From Pyropia haitanensis (lineage: Eukaryota > Rhodophyta > Bangiophyceae > Bangiales > Bangiaceae), in the NCBI GenBank assembly GCA_008729055.1, contig SDUX01000005.1, positions 2,724,955 to 2,788,954 of the forward strand: DNA of 64,000 bases. The letters run 5' to 3'. Position 1 is the stretch's first letter. Each line of letters starts with the position of its first letter. Below, one piece after another: positions 44,602-55,270 of this stretch. The position numbers and the translations under genes are program-made. The notes beneath the pieces are model-generated. The model saw only the letters and a program-made list of their open reading frames with translations. It did not search any database and had not been told where the DNA came from.

Positions 44602-44987
44602 GACGAGGGCGAGAGGGCGCGGGGGGGGGGGACGGGGGGGTGCCCCGCCCCCAGCCGAGTCGCCGGCACGGCCGCGCCGGTGGGGGGGACCGCAGCGGCC
44701 GCCGGTGGCCGCCGCCGCCGCCGCCGCCGCCCGCCGCCGCCGCCCGCCCCGCCCACCGCCCCGCCGGCACCGGGACGGGGGCGCCGCCACCGCGGCCGCG
44801 GCGCGGCGCGGCCGCCGCCGCCGCCGCTGCCGCGGCCGCCACGGGCGTCGCCACCGCGGGCGGCCGCCGCCCCCCCCAGACAGGAAGAAAGGCCGCCGCC
44901 GTTGCCGCCGACGGGCCAACGGGGAAGAGCGTGGCGGTGGCAGGGGCGCCCACCGCCGCGGCCGCCGTCGCTGCCGCCGCCGTCGCT

Positions 44988-45039
<52 letters not shown>

Positions 45040-45320
45040 GGGGCGGCGGCCGCGCCGCCGGCGGCACGCCCATCTGGCTGCCGCCACTGGCGACGGCACC
45101 GCGGGTGGGGGTGGCGGTACCTGCTGGAAACCACAGGGGGGGAGGGGTCACGCTGGTGGGTGCGGGACCGCGCGGGGGAGGGAAGGGGGTGAGGGGAAGC
45201 AGGGGACCAGCAGCGCCGGCGCCACGGTGGTTGCCAGTGGGAGCAGGGGCGACCGCGCGGGGGGCGGTGGGCAGCCTGGCGGGGACGGGGGGAGGGGGGG
45301 GGGGGGGGGGGGGGAGGAAC
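44602..45320. repeat. GC-rich low-complexity 5' flank of the SMP gene
   Basis: CCG runs occur at 44705-44860 and 44980-45035, and a G run at 45290-45313. Frames on both strands are compositional. The promoter of the SMP gene should lie here but cannot be read. Confidence 0.7.
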
Positions 45321-46140
45321 GCGGCGACGCTGCGCGGGGCGGCGCGGGGGTGCTTGGCAGGGGCGGGGGTGGGTGGCGGCGTGGGGGGGTCAGCCGCGGA
45401 GAGGGGGGAGCGCCGGGCGGCGCGCGGCACGACGGGGGGCGCGGCTGCACAGGCACGGGCCGCTTCTCTCGGGAGGAGCCGCGGGCCAAGGATGCGGGTG
45501 CGCGGGATCTGGCGCTGTCTTGTTCTTGTGCGCCACCGACCATTTGTTTATTTTGGACGGGGCTACATACTCGTGCTTCTCGACCACTTTTCCTCGTGGA
45601 GATGGCTGGAAGCGCGCCCGACCCGTTTTGAAACAGGGCTGGACGCGGCGATCTTGCGTGCACTCAATTGGGCGCCCGGTCGCTACTTGTCATAACCACC
45701 CTTGCGGACGGGGCCAGGGATGCCAATTGCCGCAGTTTTAATTCTCACGAGGCTCCAACAATCCAGAATGCAACGAGACAAGCCGGCCCGAGGGCGATTC
45801 ACGGTTATTGGTGTCTTAAGACCGGACTCAACTTGTGTCCCAGATTCCAAGTGCAACTTAGATGAATTTATATATGGTCCTTGTCTGGAGTTCAACTGAT
45901 CGCAGTCCTACGGTTCTGCTGGCAACCAAGCGCACCCGCCGCGTGCTCTACCTTTCAGCGCGCCCTGAGACGCGTCACCCAGTCGCCCGTGTCCGCGGCT
46001 TGCCCGCCCTTTACATCGGCTGAGGGTGAGCGCGCCATTTTTTGCTGAGCAGGGTCGCGCCCTTTACGCTGTCTTCAGCGCGCGCGCGCCACTTTTGCTT
46101 TGTGGAGCACTGGCCGAACCATCTGGGCAGAGGGAGGGTG
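45321..46140. other. no gene seen
   Basis: 45620-46000 is less GC-rich and has no convincing frame. It is the upstream flank of the Harbinger-type locus that starts near 46150. Confidence 0.35.
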
Positions 46141-46149
46141 GGAGTGTCT

Positions 46150-46157
46150 TATATAAA
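46150..46157 (+). promoter_or_regulatory. candidate TATA box for the Myb/SANT-like gene
   Basis: tatataaa in gtcttatataaagagacg lies about 235 bp upstream of the ATG at 46387, in a less GC-rich stretch. Confidence 0.45.
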
Positions 46158-46386
46158 GAGACGCACGCACCGCCCCCGGCTCTCTTTTTCGCGTACCTGT
46201 GGGCCATCCCTTCTTGTCTCCTCCCGCGTTTGTGCTGCACTGCCCGAGCTCCTGCCCTCCCCACGCACCCCCCTCCCGTTCGTCCGCACCTTCCCCTCCC
46301 TCCTCTGCTCCCCCCTCCTCCCCGTCCCGTCCAAGATTTTTCCCCCTTCCCCATTTCAAGAAGACCGTCTGCCTGTCCACGGCGGC

Positions 46387-47274
46387 ATGGCGGGCAAGAA
46401 GACCGGGACGTGTGGCGCGGCCTCGGCCCCTCGTTCAAAGAACTTTACTGCCGGGGAGTGTGTCGGCGTGCTCATGGAGGCCACTACCCACTGGGCGGCG
46501 TACCGGGGCAGCCGCACAGGCGACAAGAAGCGCCGGTCTGGCGCCGCCTTGCTGGAGGCGTTTGTCAACGCCACGCCGGCCAAGGACCGCCGCCTAGCGT
46601 TGACCCGCTCGGCGGAGAGCATCAATAAGAAGATCAAAAATATGCGCTCCCGCTACATGGACACGCATCAGGGGCTGAAGTCGACGGGTATGAGCACGGC
46701 CAAGCGCGAAGACCTCCTGATCAAGTTTGGGGGCGCCGAGCTGTATGGCCTGGCTCGGGAGGCGTTTAAGACGTTCCACGTGTCGACGCAGCTGACAGTG
46801 CGTGAGCCGGTGGACCTCTCTGCCGCCGTGCCGACCGTCGCAGGCGAGATGGGCTCTACCACTGTCGTGCCGTCGCACCCCGGCGCCGGGAGTGCTGTAC
46901 GCCCTGTTGGTTCCGGCAACGCCGGTGAGGACGGCGCTGATGCCGCGGAGGAGGATGGGGGACCCGGCAGCGATGGGGGCAGCATCGGAAGCGATGGGGA
47001 TATGGATGGGGAGAGCGGCGCCGAGAGCGCGCATGAGCCAGCCCCATGTGATGGTAGCGCTGGGCGCACTGCCACCGCTGCTGACATTGCTGCGGCCGCA
47101 TCGCCGGCCAAGAAGGCAAAGCGGGACACTGCCGTGGGGCTCTTCCGCGAATACATTTCTGAGAAGATGCGCCCCGCGTCTGTCGGCGAAGCGGGAGGCA
47201 CGACGGACAGTGATGTGCGCCAAGCGCTGGTGAATATGATCAATTCCTATGCCGAAAAGGCGCGTCGGGGGTAG
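46387..47274 (+). CDS. Myb/SANT-like accessory protein of a Harbinger-type element
   Basis: 295 residues from the ATG at 46387. Residues about 15-95 (SKNFTAGECVGVLMEAT, YRGSRTGDKKRRSGAALLEA, NKKIKNMRSRYMDTHQGL) have the three-helix, basic look of the Myb/SANT-like DNA-binding proteins encoded by Harbinger elements; this is a pattern call. An acidic Ala/Gly/Ser linker follows, then KKAKRDTAVGLFREYISEKM and a C-terminal helix. It is clearly homologous to the frameshifted minus-strand ORF at 53857-54698: RTGDKKRRSGAALLEAFVNA against RTSDKKRRMEAVLLKVFHEA. It converges on a HARBI1-like transposase whose 3' end is at 47683. The frame is intact. Confidence 0.7.
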   Translation: MAGKKTGTCGAASAPRSKNFTAGECVGVLMEATTHWAAYRGSRTGDKKRRSGAALLEAFVNATPAKDRRLALTRSAESINKKIKNMRSRYMDTHQGLKSTGMSTAKREDLLIKFGGAELYGLAREAFKTFHVSTQLTVREPVDLSAAVPTVAGEMGSTTVVPSHPGAGSAVRPVGSGNAGEDGADAAEEDGGPGSDGGSIGSDGDMDGESGAESAHEPAPCDGSAGRTATAADIAAAASPAKKAKRDTAVGLFREYISEKMRPASVGEAGGTTDSDVRQALVNMINSYAEKARRG

Positions 47275-47682
47275 GCACAGGTCTCGTATCAAAGTTTCTG
47301 AACGTACGTGTTCTCCACTTTGCATTGCTATCAATACAATGAAAGTGCAGGCGAGCGCCGGTTCACGCAATGCAATGTGGTTCAATCGCCGTTTTGTCTA
47401 CCTCTCTCCCTCGCCAGTGACCGCCACAACGATTCCAAGTCTCCGCCTGGCTCCATCCACTAGGCGTGCTCCCCCCCCCCCCCCCTCTCCCCATGACCCA
47501 TTCAAAAAAACCGCTCCATACGTGTAGTGGGGACCGCACCACCCCGTAACCCACCGACGCCCCTGCATGAGCCCCCCCTCCGCTCTCTTCTGCGATGGGC
47601 GCGGCTCGATCCTGCATCCGCAGTCCACTCCCCGCCCCTCCAGCCCCGCCGGCCATTACCCTCCCCCGGCCGCAAACGATGA

Positions 47683-48690
47683 CTACTCGGCATTGTCCAC
47701 CCACGGCAGCCCGAGAGCCTTGACCAGCTCGATACGGCGCTGTGCGCCGGCCGAAGAGACCGCATCGCCACAGTCAGGCGCAGCGAAAGCGGGCTCCTCC
47801 TCCTCAGAGTCCGCCCAAGCCTCCTTGTCGTAAGCACCGTTGCGCTCCTCCAAAAAATTGTGGAGAAGGACGCAGAGCTCCTGCACACTGGCAGCCAGGG
47901 CTGGGTGGGCGTTCGTCATGCGCAGCACATGCCAGCGTCCTTTCAGCCTCCCATTCGCGTTTTCTACAACCACACGCATTTTGGCGTGCAGGTGGTTAAA
48001 CCGTCTCATTGACGCCACGTTGGGGCCGTGCATGTCCGCCTCACGGAACGGGGTGGTCTAACAAAAAGGGGAGGGAGGGGGGGGCGGGAGAGCACAGCAG
48101 ACAGGCGGATATCGCAAGATAGGCATTGCACGCGGGGGGGGATACAGCAGCTACCCAGTGAAGCTGGAGAGAAGTACTGGTCAGCATCCAATGGTCGCCG
48201 AAACACAGAGGGCGGCCTGCGACACACGCACACGGCGCGCGCAATCAACGCCCTTGTGCAGGACCTTCCCCCATTACTCCTCCTTCCCTCCACTTCCCGC
48301 CCTCCCCCCCCCTCACCCTCTTCCGCCGCCCTCAGACCTCCCACCTCTCCAACCCACCGCGCCCTCAGACCCCCAAAGCAGCCGGTCCCCCACCCCCTCC
48401 CCGACACTGCGACACGTCCCCGTTCTTCCTTGAAGAGCAACTCACCAGAAATGGAGCCAGCGCAAAGCCGGCATCCCCGAGAACAAACTCCCCGTCTTCC
48501 AAAGGGGGCGGAAAGCTGCCAGGGTGAAGCATAGATCGATATCACGACCGCCCTTTAAAAGCCGCGGAGTCCCCACGCGACCCAGGGAAACCCCCAATGA
48601 AGAAGCGCACCAGCCGCGTGTCTGTGATGGCAATCAACAGGAGAGAACACCGCTCGCGCTTCGAGCCCCGCCGACGGGTGGCGGGTGCGC
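47683..48690 (-). pseudogene. HARBI1-like (DDE_Tnp_4) transposase, C-terminal half with an intron and a TGA
   Basis: The 3' exon 47683-48057 encodes TTPFREADMHGPNVASMRRF, then MRVVVENANGRLKGRWHVLR and CVLLHNFLEERNGAY, the classic VE..NG.LK.RW...HNF end of Harbinger transposases. An intron of 388 bp (48058-48445) has a GTGAGT donor and a TTTTTGTTAG acceptor, and joins in phase to HPGSFPPPLEDGEFVLGDAG. Further upstream in frame are a TGA (48542-48544) and AITDTRLVRFFIGGFPGSRG with GDSAAF. The acidic triad parts visible are the D of GDS and the D of LGDAGF. The N-terminal half was not found, and the TGA means a broken copy. It converges on the Myb/SANT-like gene at 46387. Confidence 0.75.
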
Positions 48691-48699
48691 GACGTGGGT

Positions 48700-49582
48700 T
48701 TGCGCAACCGTTTCTTCGCGTCCGCCACGGATTTTGCGTTGGAGGCGGGAGTTATCTTGGCTCATGCGGGGAGTACAGAGAAGGGGCTGCGGTGGGGGGC
48801 CTTGTACAGTCGATACCCAGTAATTGTTGCCCACCCCAACTGCCAGATCAGGAGAGTTTTAGAGTGCGTCCACCTACGTCAAACCTGGTCGCGACGATCT
48901 CATATTAGCTTTCGCACTTTTCATTTCACACCCCACGTGACTCTGCAATGTCCAGTTGGCCAATGGGAGCGCACGAGGGCCTCCTGCGACTCCTGAATCG
49001 TGAGGGAGTGGTCCACTGTAATTAAAGGAGAAGTCTTGGAGAGAATTATTAGAAATAGCTGTAGGGGAGTCCGTGCCAGGCCGACGTGGTCCCCCATCCC
49101 TCTCGCCGAGTGCCTTTTCCTACCCCACCGATCGACCCCGGTTTTCCGCCCCCCGATCACGGACCTGCACCTGCACCGCATCGACTTTCCCTGCGACGAA
49201 GCGTTGCCTTTCCACCATCACTGGGTTGCTTTGATTGCTGTCCCCAAGGTGTCCCCTCCCCCGTCCCCATCCGCTCCACTCTTCCAATAGGGGCGTGGCT
49301 GGTGCGTCTTCCTTCTTCGGCCCACCCCATCTTGCCATCCAGCGCACGTGCTGCCAACAACAGGCACCGCGCCGTTGGTCGTTGCGTGCTCTTTCCCTCT
49401 CCCTGGGACGCGCTGCCAAGCCTGCTCCCGCAATGATCTACCACCCGCGCTATTCCCGTGCACGCGTCTGGACAATACTCTCAGCTGCGTCAAGCCACGA
49501 GCTTTCATTAATGCCAACTCAGCATCGGTATACGTTCTCATTGCTCTATGTTTGTGCTTCGCGTGTTTTTGACCGCCCCCGT
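48700..49582. other. no gene seen apart from a shared motif
   Basis: The 24-bp motif at 49045-49068 is the only feature. The rest has no convincing frame. Confidence 0.35.
49045..49068 (+). repeat. 24-bp motif shared with 6243-6266
   Basis: The core ATTAGAAATAGCTGTAGGGG with TTATT before it is identical to the minus strand at 6243-6266. Both lie at the margin of Harbinger-type loci. Confidence 0.5.
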
Positions 49583-50104
49583 TGTGACAAACCCCGAATC
49601 TGAGTTTGAATATGCGGACCAAGTGGCTCAGAATTGAGATTGGATTTCACGCGACTCATGAGTGAAATACTCCAATTTCAGCTTGAAGTTCCGACTTGGA
49701 CTTTCGGCACCCCATTTGCAAAGTATTGCGGTGGTTCGTATGTTGGGGACTTTCGTGCAAGAGCCAGACGGATTTCTACGCTTGCTTGCTTTGATTGTGT
49801 AGCCTTTTTATTGGGTGGTCTGAGTGTTCATTTTTTTGCGTGTTTTGCGAGGGGTGTGCGCGCGCATGCGTGCACACGAGGGTTTATTTGCGCGGGACTG
49901 CAAAGCGGGGAGGGTCCCCCTTGGCTGCCAAGTAAACTCCGTCTGGCTCCGACACATCTTTTTCGTGCCTTGGCGAGTCGGCCACTCGTCACACGCAAGT
50001 CGCGTGTTGGTGTTATACGGGCTGCTTCCGGTGTTCCAAGTTGGGACCCGAGCGTGCGTGTTCCGCCCCCACAAGTTGTGGGTGGGCGTAGCCGTACTGC
50101 TACA
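49583..50104 (-). mobile_element. solo LTR, copy c (522 bp), 5-bp target duplication CCCGT
   Basis: This is the reverse-complement orientation of LTR copies a and b: TGTGACAAACCCC...GTACTGCTACA on the plus strand. CCCGT flanks it on both sides (49578-49582 and 50105-50109). There is no internal region. It is somewhat more diverged from a and b than those are from each other. Confidence 0.93.
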
Positions 50105-50294
50105 CCCGTTTCGTCATGCCTAGCTGGAGACGATCCAGCGTGTCGATACGGACGCGTACAGCCACGCCGTGATTCTTTTTCCTCGGTTCTTTTTGCTCAT
50201 GATTGCTTGGTTTTTCTTCAACCCATACCTGATCGCTTGTCTGTATGTTCGCGTCCATTGTTGACTCAACAGAAAAGCTCCTTCTCTTCGGAGG

Positions 50295-51198
50295 ATGCCT
50301 CCTCGCTCTGGACCTGGTTCCCTTCAAGGTGTGACCTGGAATAAAATTGGCCGCAACGCTCGGACGCGACCGTTAGCCGCTGTCAGGTTTGCTGCGCTGA
50401 TGGTCATGACAGCTGCAGTTGATATGCTTAGCTCCGCTTTCGCGATGGCGGCGCCGTGTCCCCGCGATACAGGAATTGGCCGGCGGTCACGCCTGGGCAT
50501 GTGAGATACTCTGAAGGCCCTAACCGACCACGACATTCGTCTCTTTTTTCGGATGGAGCGCATCTGCACACGATGCTCCGAATCCTTTTGCGTACTACAA
50601 CTGGAAAGTTTTTTGCGCCGTGAACGTGCAGGTCGCTGCAGGTGCAGCCCTTCAGGTGCATTTTTTGTCGGCGACTGCAACGGGCTCATGCCACGACAGC
50701 GTCGCCTTGTCCGCGAGTGGCCTCTCCAGGCACCTAGCTGAGGACGGTTCACTGCCCGACGGATACTGATTTTCTGCAGACGACGCGTACGTGGTCGGGA
50801 AGAGAATGTTGACACCGTGGCCGGGGCGCAACTTGCCCTGGGAGCGAGACTCCTTGGACTGCTGTGAGTCATCTTCTCGGATGTTTGACGAGCAGACGGT
50901 TGGGCAGCTCGTGGGCCGGTGGTGCATCCTGTGACAGCCTATCGGTCTTTCTCTTCCCACGGCTACGCAATCGATTCGCGCGTATGCCAAGCTCCATAGC
51001 TTTCTCATTGATCGGAGCAGCGCGGTTCTACCGGTTTTACATGATGACACGGTTGGCGGGTCTGGGGAAGTGCTGTTCCTGGATCGATATGACAACGACA
51101 CGAGACTGCGACATCGTCGTAGGGATGGAGAGAAGTGCCCTCTCCGCGTGGCCATGACGAGGGTTCATAAGGTGAACCAGGCCGGCAGGCCTGCCTGA
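50295..51198 (+). pseudogene. Harbinger (DDE_Tnp_4) transposase, decayed
   Basis: This was pieced together by reading the plus strand. An N-terminal part (ALMVMTAAVDMLSSAFAM, a TGA at 50502-50504, then LKALTDHDIRLFFRM) is joined across an apparent deletion near 50570. The catalytic part follows in another frame: FAYYNWKVFCAVNVQVAAGA, TATGSCHDSVAL, GSLPDGY, TGA (50767-50769), FSADDAYVVGKRMLTPWPGR, FDEQTVGQLVGRWCIL, TGA (50932-50934), then QSIRAYAKLHSFLID and a tail ending at 51196-51198. The second TGA stands where relatives have the Trp of RWGILW. An accessory ORF on the opposite strand converges from 51741. Confidence 0.7.
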
Positions 51199-51372
51199 TG
51201 AAGCTTTTTTTTTTAGTGAAGAACTGAGACCACATTGTCTTCCGCGATGAAAGACACTAAGCATACAGCTGACAATATGGTCGCTTGTCTGTCTTCTTGG
51301 GGAGGCTTCCAGCATGCGGTGTACTGGTTCATCATGCATCATGGACATCGGGCCCCGTGCGCGACGGCTCGC

Positions 51373-51741
51373 TCACTCTCCTACCTTGACTCGAGCGTGC
51401 TTCACAACGCGGGCGACAATCTCATCGGTCGGGTCGGCAAGAAGATCCTGACGAGCGGCCCGTAGCTGCTTCGTGACCGCCCCAATCGATTCGGCGTTGT
51501 CATAGATCTCTGCGGCTGTCGTTCTGGCAGAGCTTGCCAGCGCCATAGCCTGGGCAAAGTCAGCCAGCGCGCTCGTCAGACCGCTCAATCCTTTGACAGC
51601 GACCTGGGAGACCTTGGCACACTTGGCAGGGCTTGGATTCATGTTCCCGACGCGGGTGCGGTTGGGCAACCCAACCTCGCACTGCGCCCCAGTAGGAACG
51701 GTGCGGAGAAAAACTTCGGCCGCGTCACTCCCTTTCAGCAA
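51373..51741 (-). pseudogene. probable accessory ORF fragment of the 50.3-51.7 kb Harbinger-type locus
   Basis: This is a 122-codon minus frame with VSQVAVKGLSGLTSALADFA, then AMALASSARTTAAEIYDNAE and VTKQLRAARQDLLADPTDEI, a helical, coiled-coil-like segment. It converges on the transposase pseudogene. The same arrangement occurs at the three other Harbinger-type loci here, so I read it as the C-terminal part of the second gene. It is truncated upstream, near the LTR-like repeat that starts at about 51925. Confidence 0.4.
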
Positions 51742-51924
51742 ACACAGTGGACGTTTTGTGGCCGGTGGTCGCCTTGGACGAAGCTCTGATAGACGGGCTC
51801 ATTCTGGCCCGACCTCGTGTAGTTCGCAATAGAAACGGTGTAGAACGACCGCAAAGTGCGATGAAGACCCCCCAGCTTGGAGGGGTCGCGCTGGCCGGAG
51901 TGCTTGCTGGGGCCCATCCCCCGC

Positions 51925-52781
51925 AGGCCGTCCTCTGTGAGGCGCCACGCGCACCTGGACAGCCCCCAACGTACTGGTGACGATGTAAGCCGCCTGCGCA
52001 AGTCAATGAGACTGCGGGGCACGTGGAAGGTGACGGATAGGGTGACGGTGGTGAGGGTGGGGAAGACAATAACGTGACGTCGGTGGTGGTCAAGGGGGTC
52101 GAGGGTAAAGCAGGTCCTTGTTGTCTGTATCTGTGGTTGTCCCCCACGGTCCCCCCCGGCGGCGGCCACGCTCACGCAGTTCATACTCGCGGAGGGGCAC
52201 CCAGGGGGCTCCAAAGCATGCGATTGCTCGTCGCGTCGATGGACGGCGCCAGAAGGCTCAAGACAACAGAAAGGCTCTCAGAATAAAGTCACGGTGGGCG
52301 TGTGCGCCCCACGGCGCCCCACAAACCAGCCCGAGACGGGGGGGGGCGGCGAGCGGCGCTCAGAACGCCGCGCGGCTGATCGTACGCGCCGGTCGGCTGG
52401 AGTCGCCGTCGAGGCGTGTAAGCCGGACGCCAATCGGCGAGTGTTTTATCTCCCATGTGTTAGCGAGCTCTGTCGCTCCCACTGACTCGTGGGGGAGAAT
52501 TCCAGCTTGCCGACGCGTCCGATCTGTGGCTCGTCTTTTGGTCCGTTACTCCGCGGAAAATTGTACCCGTTGGCAGTCGACTCATGATAGCCACGGGTAA
52601 CCACCGGTAGCCACGGGTAGCTACGGATAGCGACGCGTAGCGACGGGTAGCCGATTCGCAGCTCCCGTGCTGACCGTCCACTACCCGTAGAAGCTCGAGG
52701 GGACACCGCAGCTTCCTCCCGACTACAGGGTAGTTCATGCGCCCAGGGAAGATGGTCGGAAAGGGCAAAAACCTGTTCACA
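51925..52781 (-). mobile_element. LTR-like dispersed repeat, copy 1
   Basis: This is the reverse complement of 60705-61570, at moderate divergence. Shared blocks include acggtcagcacgggagc, acggaccaaa(a/g)gacgagccac, gcgcacacgcccacc, gcaatcgcatgctttgg and ccagtacgttg. The TATA box of copy 2 is mutated here (tatgaact). No target duplication was found. An insertion of 10-bp repeats (52587-52660) is absent from copy 2. Confidence 0.7.
52587..52660. repeat. 10-bp tandem repeat (about seven copies)
   Basis: Variants of tagccacggg (gtaaccaccg, tagctacgga, tagcgacgcg, tagcgacggg) are repeated head to tail inside the LTR-like repeat. Confidence 0.75.
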
Positions 52782-53230
52782 ATTTTTTCTGCTCAAATTT
52801 CGACTTAAAGAAGAAAGCGCAATAGATGAGCCCGCAGACAGGCATCCCTACTCAAGGATCATGCCGGGCCTGCAACCCCTCTCAGGTTCAAAGACACATC
52901 CCTCTCTGCGGGCGCAACGCCCAGCATTGGGACGGACTTTGGAAGAAGAAATTGGGGCGAAAAAAAACGTGATTGCATGACCAGTCGACCCAGCGCCGTC
53001 GACCGCCCGCTCTTCCGTCTTCGGCGGTGCCCCTGCCATTGCTCTTCCCTTCACCCTTCTGGCCGCTTTGTCGTCCCCGGTCTCTCAGCACGGAGTCGCG
53101 GTGGTCCGGCCCTTGTGGCCCGGCTGCCGTGATCAGGCCGCGGTGGTGTGGCCGAGGTGGTCCTGCCGCGGTTGTCCGTCCGCACTGCTACGATAAGGCT
53201 GTACGGCACGGACCCGGCCCGACAGGTGCC

Positions 53231-53662
53231 ATGGCCGCTCTGCCGCGATCTTTCATTGACGCTCTGAGGCTTGTTGGAGAAGTATATGAGGGTCTGCGCG
53301 AGGTGTCGGCGGCTCTAAAAGTGGGCAAGGCACCAGTGGCTCTGTGCGGCGTGGGGGAGGGTGTGCCCCTCACGGTGTGGCTGTCGGCTGTGGTCGGACT
53401 TCTTTGCAGCCTGCAGACTACCGAGCGCGCGCACTGGGATGGTGTTTCGGCCACAATGGAGACTCTCCCATTTGTTGGAGGAGCTATACAGGAGAACTCG
53501 AGGGCGGTGGCGGAGCTCGTGGGACTCGCCGAGATCGCTGGTACGGGGCACATGTGCGGTGTGGCCTACAGGGCTCCAGCACATGCACGTGACCAGGTCG
53601 GTCTCTTCTTTCAGAAGAGCATTGAACAGGAGTGCTTTTTCCGTGACGTCTGTATGTTCTAA
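53231..53662 (+). CDS. unrecognised short ORF
   Basis: From the ATG at 53231 it encodes 143 residues: MAALPRSFIDALRLVGEVYE, LREVSAALKVGKAPVALCGV, then VWLSAVVGLLCSLQTTERAH and FVGGAIQENSRAVAELVGLA. It is helical and protein-like to about residue 110. The last 30 residues look like intron sequence, with a possible donor ctg/gtacgg near 53540. It lies directly upstream of the transposase remnant at 53673. No family is recognised. Confidence 0.4.
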   Translation: MAALPRSFIDALRLVGEVYEGLREVSAALKVGKAPVALCGVGEGVPLTVWLSAVVGLLCSLQTTERAHWDGVSATMETLPFVGGAIQENSRAVAELVGLAEIAGTGHMCGVAYRAPAHARDQVGLFFQKSIEQECFFRDVCMF

Positions 53663-53672
53663 ACTCTGCTGA

Positions 53673-53872
53673 GGCACGGGACGGGGCGCATGAGGATGAG
53701 AGGGAGGTCCCCGCTAGCCCAATTGACGGAGACGCGGACTGGAGCGCGTCGGACCAGACGGCGTACGACGTGGGGTGTGTGCGCCGCATCGACATTGCTC
53801 AGTCGTTGGGACTGCCCTGGGCGAAGCTGCCGCAATCTCGGCTGCTGTCTTCTCCCTCAGAGAGACCATGAC
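53673..53872 (+). pseudogene. Harbinger transposase C-terminal remnant
   Basis: The plus frame EDEREVPASPIDGDADWSAS followed by VRRIDIAQSLGLPWAKLPQ matches the end of the 47683-48690 transposase (QRRIELVKALGLPWVDNAE). Only the tail is recognisable. It converges on the Myb/SANT-like ORF on the minus strand. Confidence 0.6.
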
Positions 53873-54698
53873 CTCTCTCTTAGATGAGACGTCCGGCTCG
53901 GAGTCCTCGCGGTCAGACCGCAGCCGGCCTCGTCCGACCCGGGCCCGTCCTCGAAATTATGTCCAATGTTCGTCGCGTCTCCGGCGTTCATACTGTTGAC
54001 GTCGACTGCGCCCTGGGGTCTGCCAGCCGCGCCTGTCGCGCCCGCTGCGCTCACCCCTTCTGCGGTCGACGCCGCGCCGCCCCCACCCGGACTCCCCACG
54101 GGACAATCCTCGCCCGCCGCGGTCATCCGATCGGCGGCCGTGGCCGCGAGCAGATCCCCAGTCGCCTCACTAGTAGGCGCCACCGCATCACGTGCAGCTG
54201 TGCGAGTTTTAGCGGTCCCAAAGAGGACCGGCTCACGGGTGGAGGTATGAGGAGACAGAGAGCAGCCCTCGAACGCCGAGCGGCACAGACCGAAGAGCTC
54301 ACACCCGCCCAACTTGAGAAGGATGTCGTCTTTTTCAGCTGTGCTCAACCCATTTTTCTTGAGGTCCTTGCACGCCTCCTTAAAACGCGCACGCATGTTC
54401 TTGATTTTCTTGTCCACACTCTTGATCGACCGGATACGCACACCTTCTTGTCGGCGGATGGGGTGGCCTCGTGAAACACCTTGAGCAGCACCGCCTCCAT
54501 GCGGCGCTTCTTGTCGCTCGTGCGCCTCCTGCGGTACTCGGCCGAGTGGTCCGCAGCGGCCGTCATAACATCATCGGTCTCACTCGTCGAAAAGCTCTTC
54601 ACCCGAAGGGCGGAGGCCCGACGACCGCCGTCACGGCGAGCAGCAGCCTCCGAGCTGGGGCGACCAGGGGGAGTCGTGATTGAGGTACGGGGTGCCAT
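53857..54698 (-). pseudogene. Myb/SANT-like accessory protein, one frameshift
   Basis: This homologue of the gene at 46387-47274 starts at ATG 54698 (MAPRTSITTPPGRPSSEAAA). It carries YRRRRTSDKKRRMEAVLLKV and FHEATPSADKK. Near 54440 the frame shifts and continues as VDKKIKNMRARFKEACKDLK, then STAEKDDILLKLGGCELFGL and an Ala/Gly-rich, acidic tail. The region before and after the shift aligns without a gap to the intact copy, so a one-base indel is likely. It overlaps the transposase remnant by a few bases, tail to tail. Confidence 0.7.
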
Positions 54699-54983
54699 CT
54701 CAGAAGACGGTGGTGCTCGGGAGAGACGGGAGAGGGGGGGGGGGAAGGGATGCGAGCGAGCAGCCTGTGGGGAAGCGAAAGTGTGAGACGACTCGGAAGC
54801 GCGGTGTGCTGGGTCTTGCAGGAGCGCGCAGTCGCCGGGGTGGCGTCACGAGTGCAGGTCACATAACGCGTGGAGAGCATGCGGGGAGGTGAAAAAAGGT
54901 GCGCATTTTGACCCTGTGGGAATCATTGTCCTTGGCGCGAGAGCCCGGGGACTCCCAAGTTTCTGTCATTGCCGGTAGCTGCC

Positions 54984-55270
54984 TTAAGAGCACATCCAAC
55001 AATGCCAGGATGGTCGCAAATACGTACACGTGGCTATCATATTTGCAGGATGGGGTTCGAACGCTCAGCAGTCAATACAAACGGCCACATGACGCCCCAA
55101 CGGCAGGCCAAATATGACGAATTTGATTCATACATTTTTGGTAAGTACTCTGCATATTCGGATCGCAGGATGGGGTTGGTCTTTCCTGCGCCCCATTTTG
55201 TGCAAGAATGGGCAGCGAGCGGGACCATTTCCATCCTGTTCGCGACCTGTGAAACGAAATCGGACCAATG
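54984..55270 (+). repeat. diverged dispersed repeat, copy 2
   Basis: It aligns with 1795-2110 (see there). It contains ggatggggttcgaacg, tggtaagtactctgcatattcgg (shortened here) and ggatggggttggtc. It is noncoding. Confidence 0.5.

Noticed and set aside
40984..45192. A 1402-codon plus-strand ORF
   Set aside because: It is antisense to the SMP/EF/C2 gene and otherwise CCG low complexity. The minus strand carries the recognisable domains.
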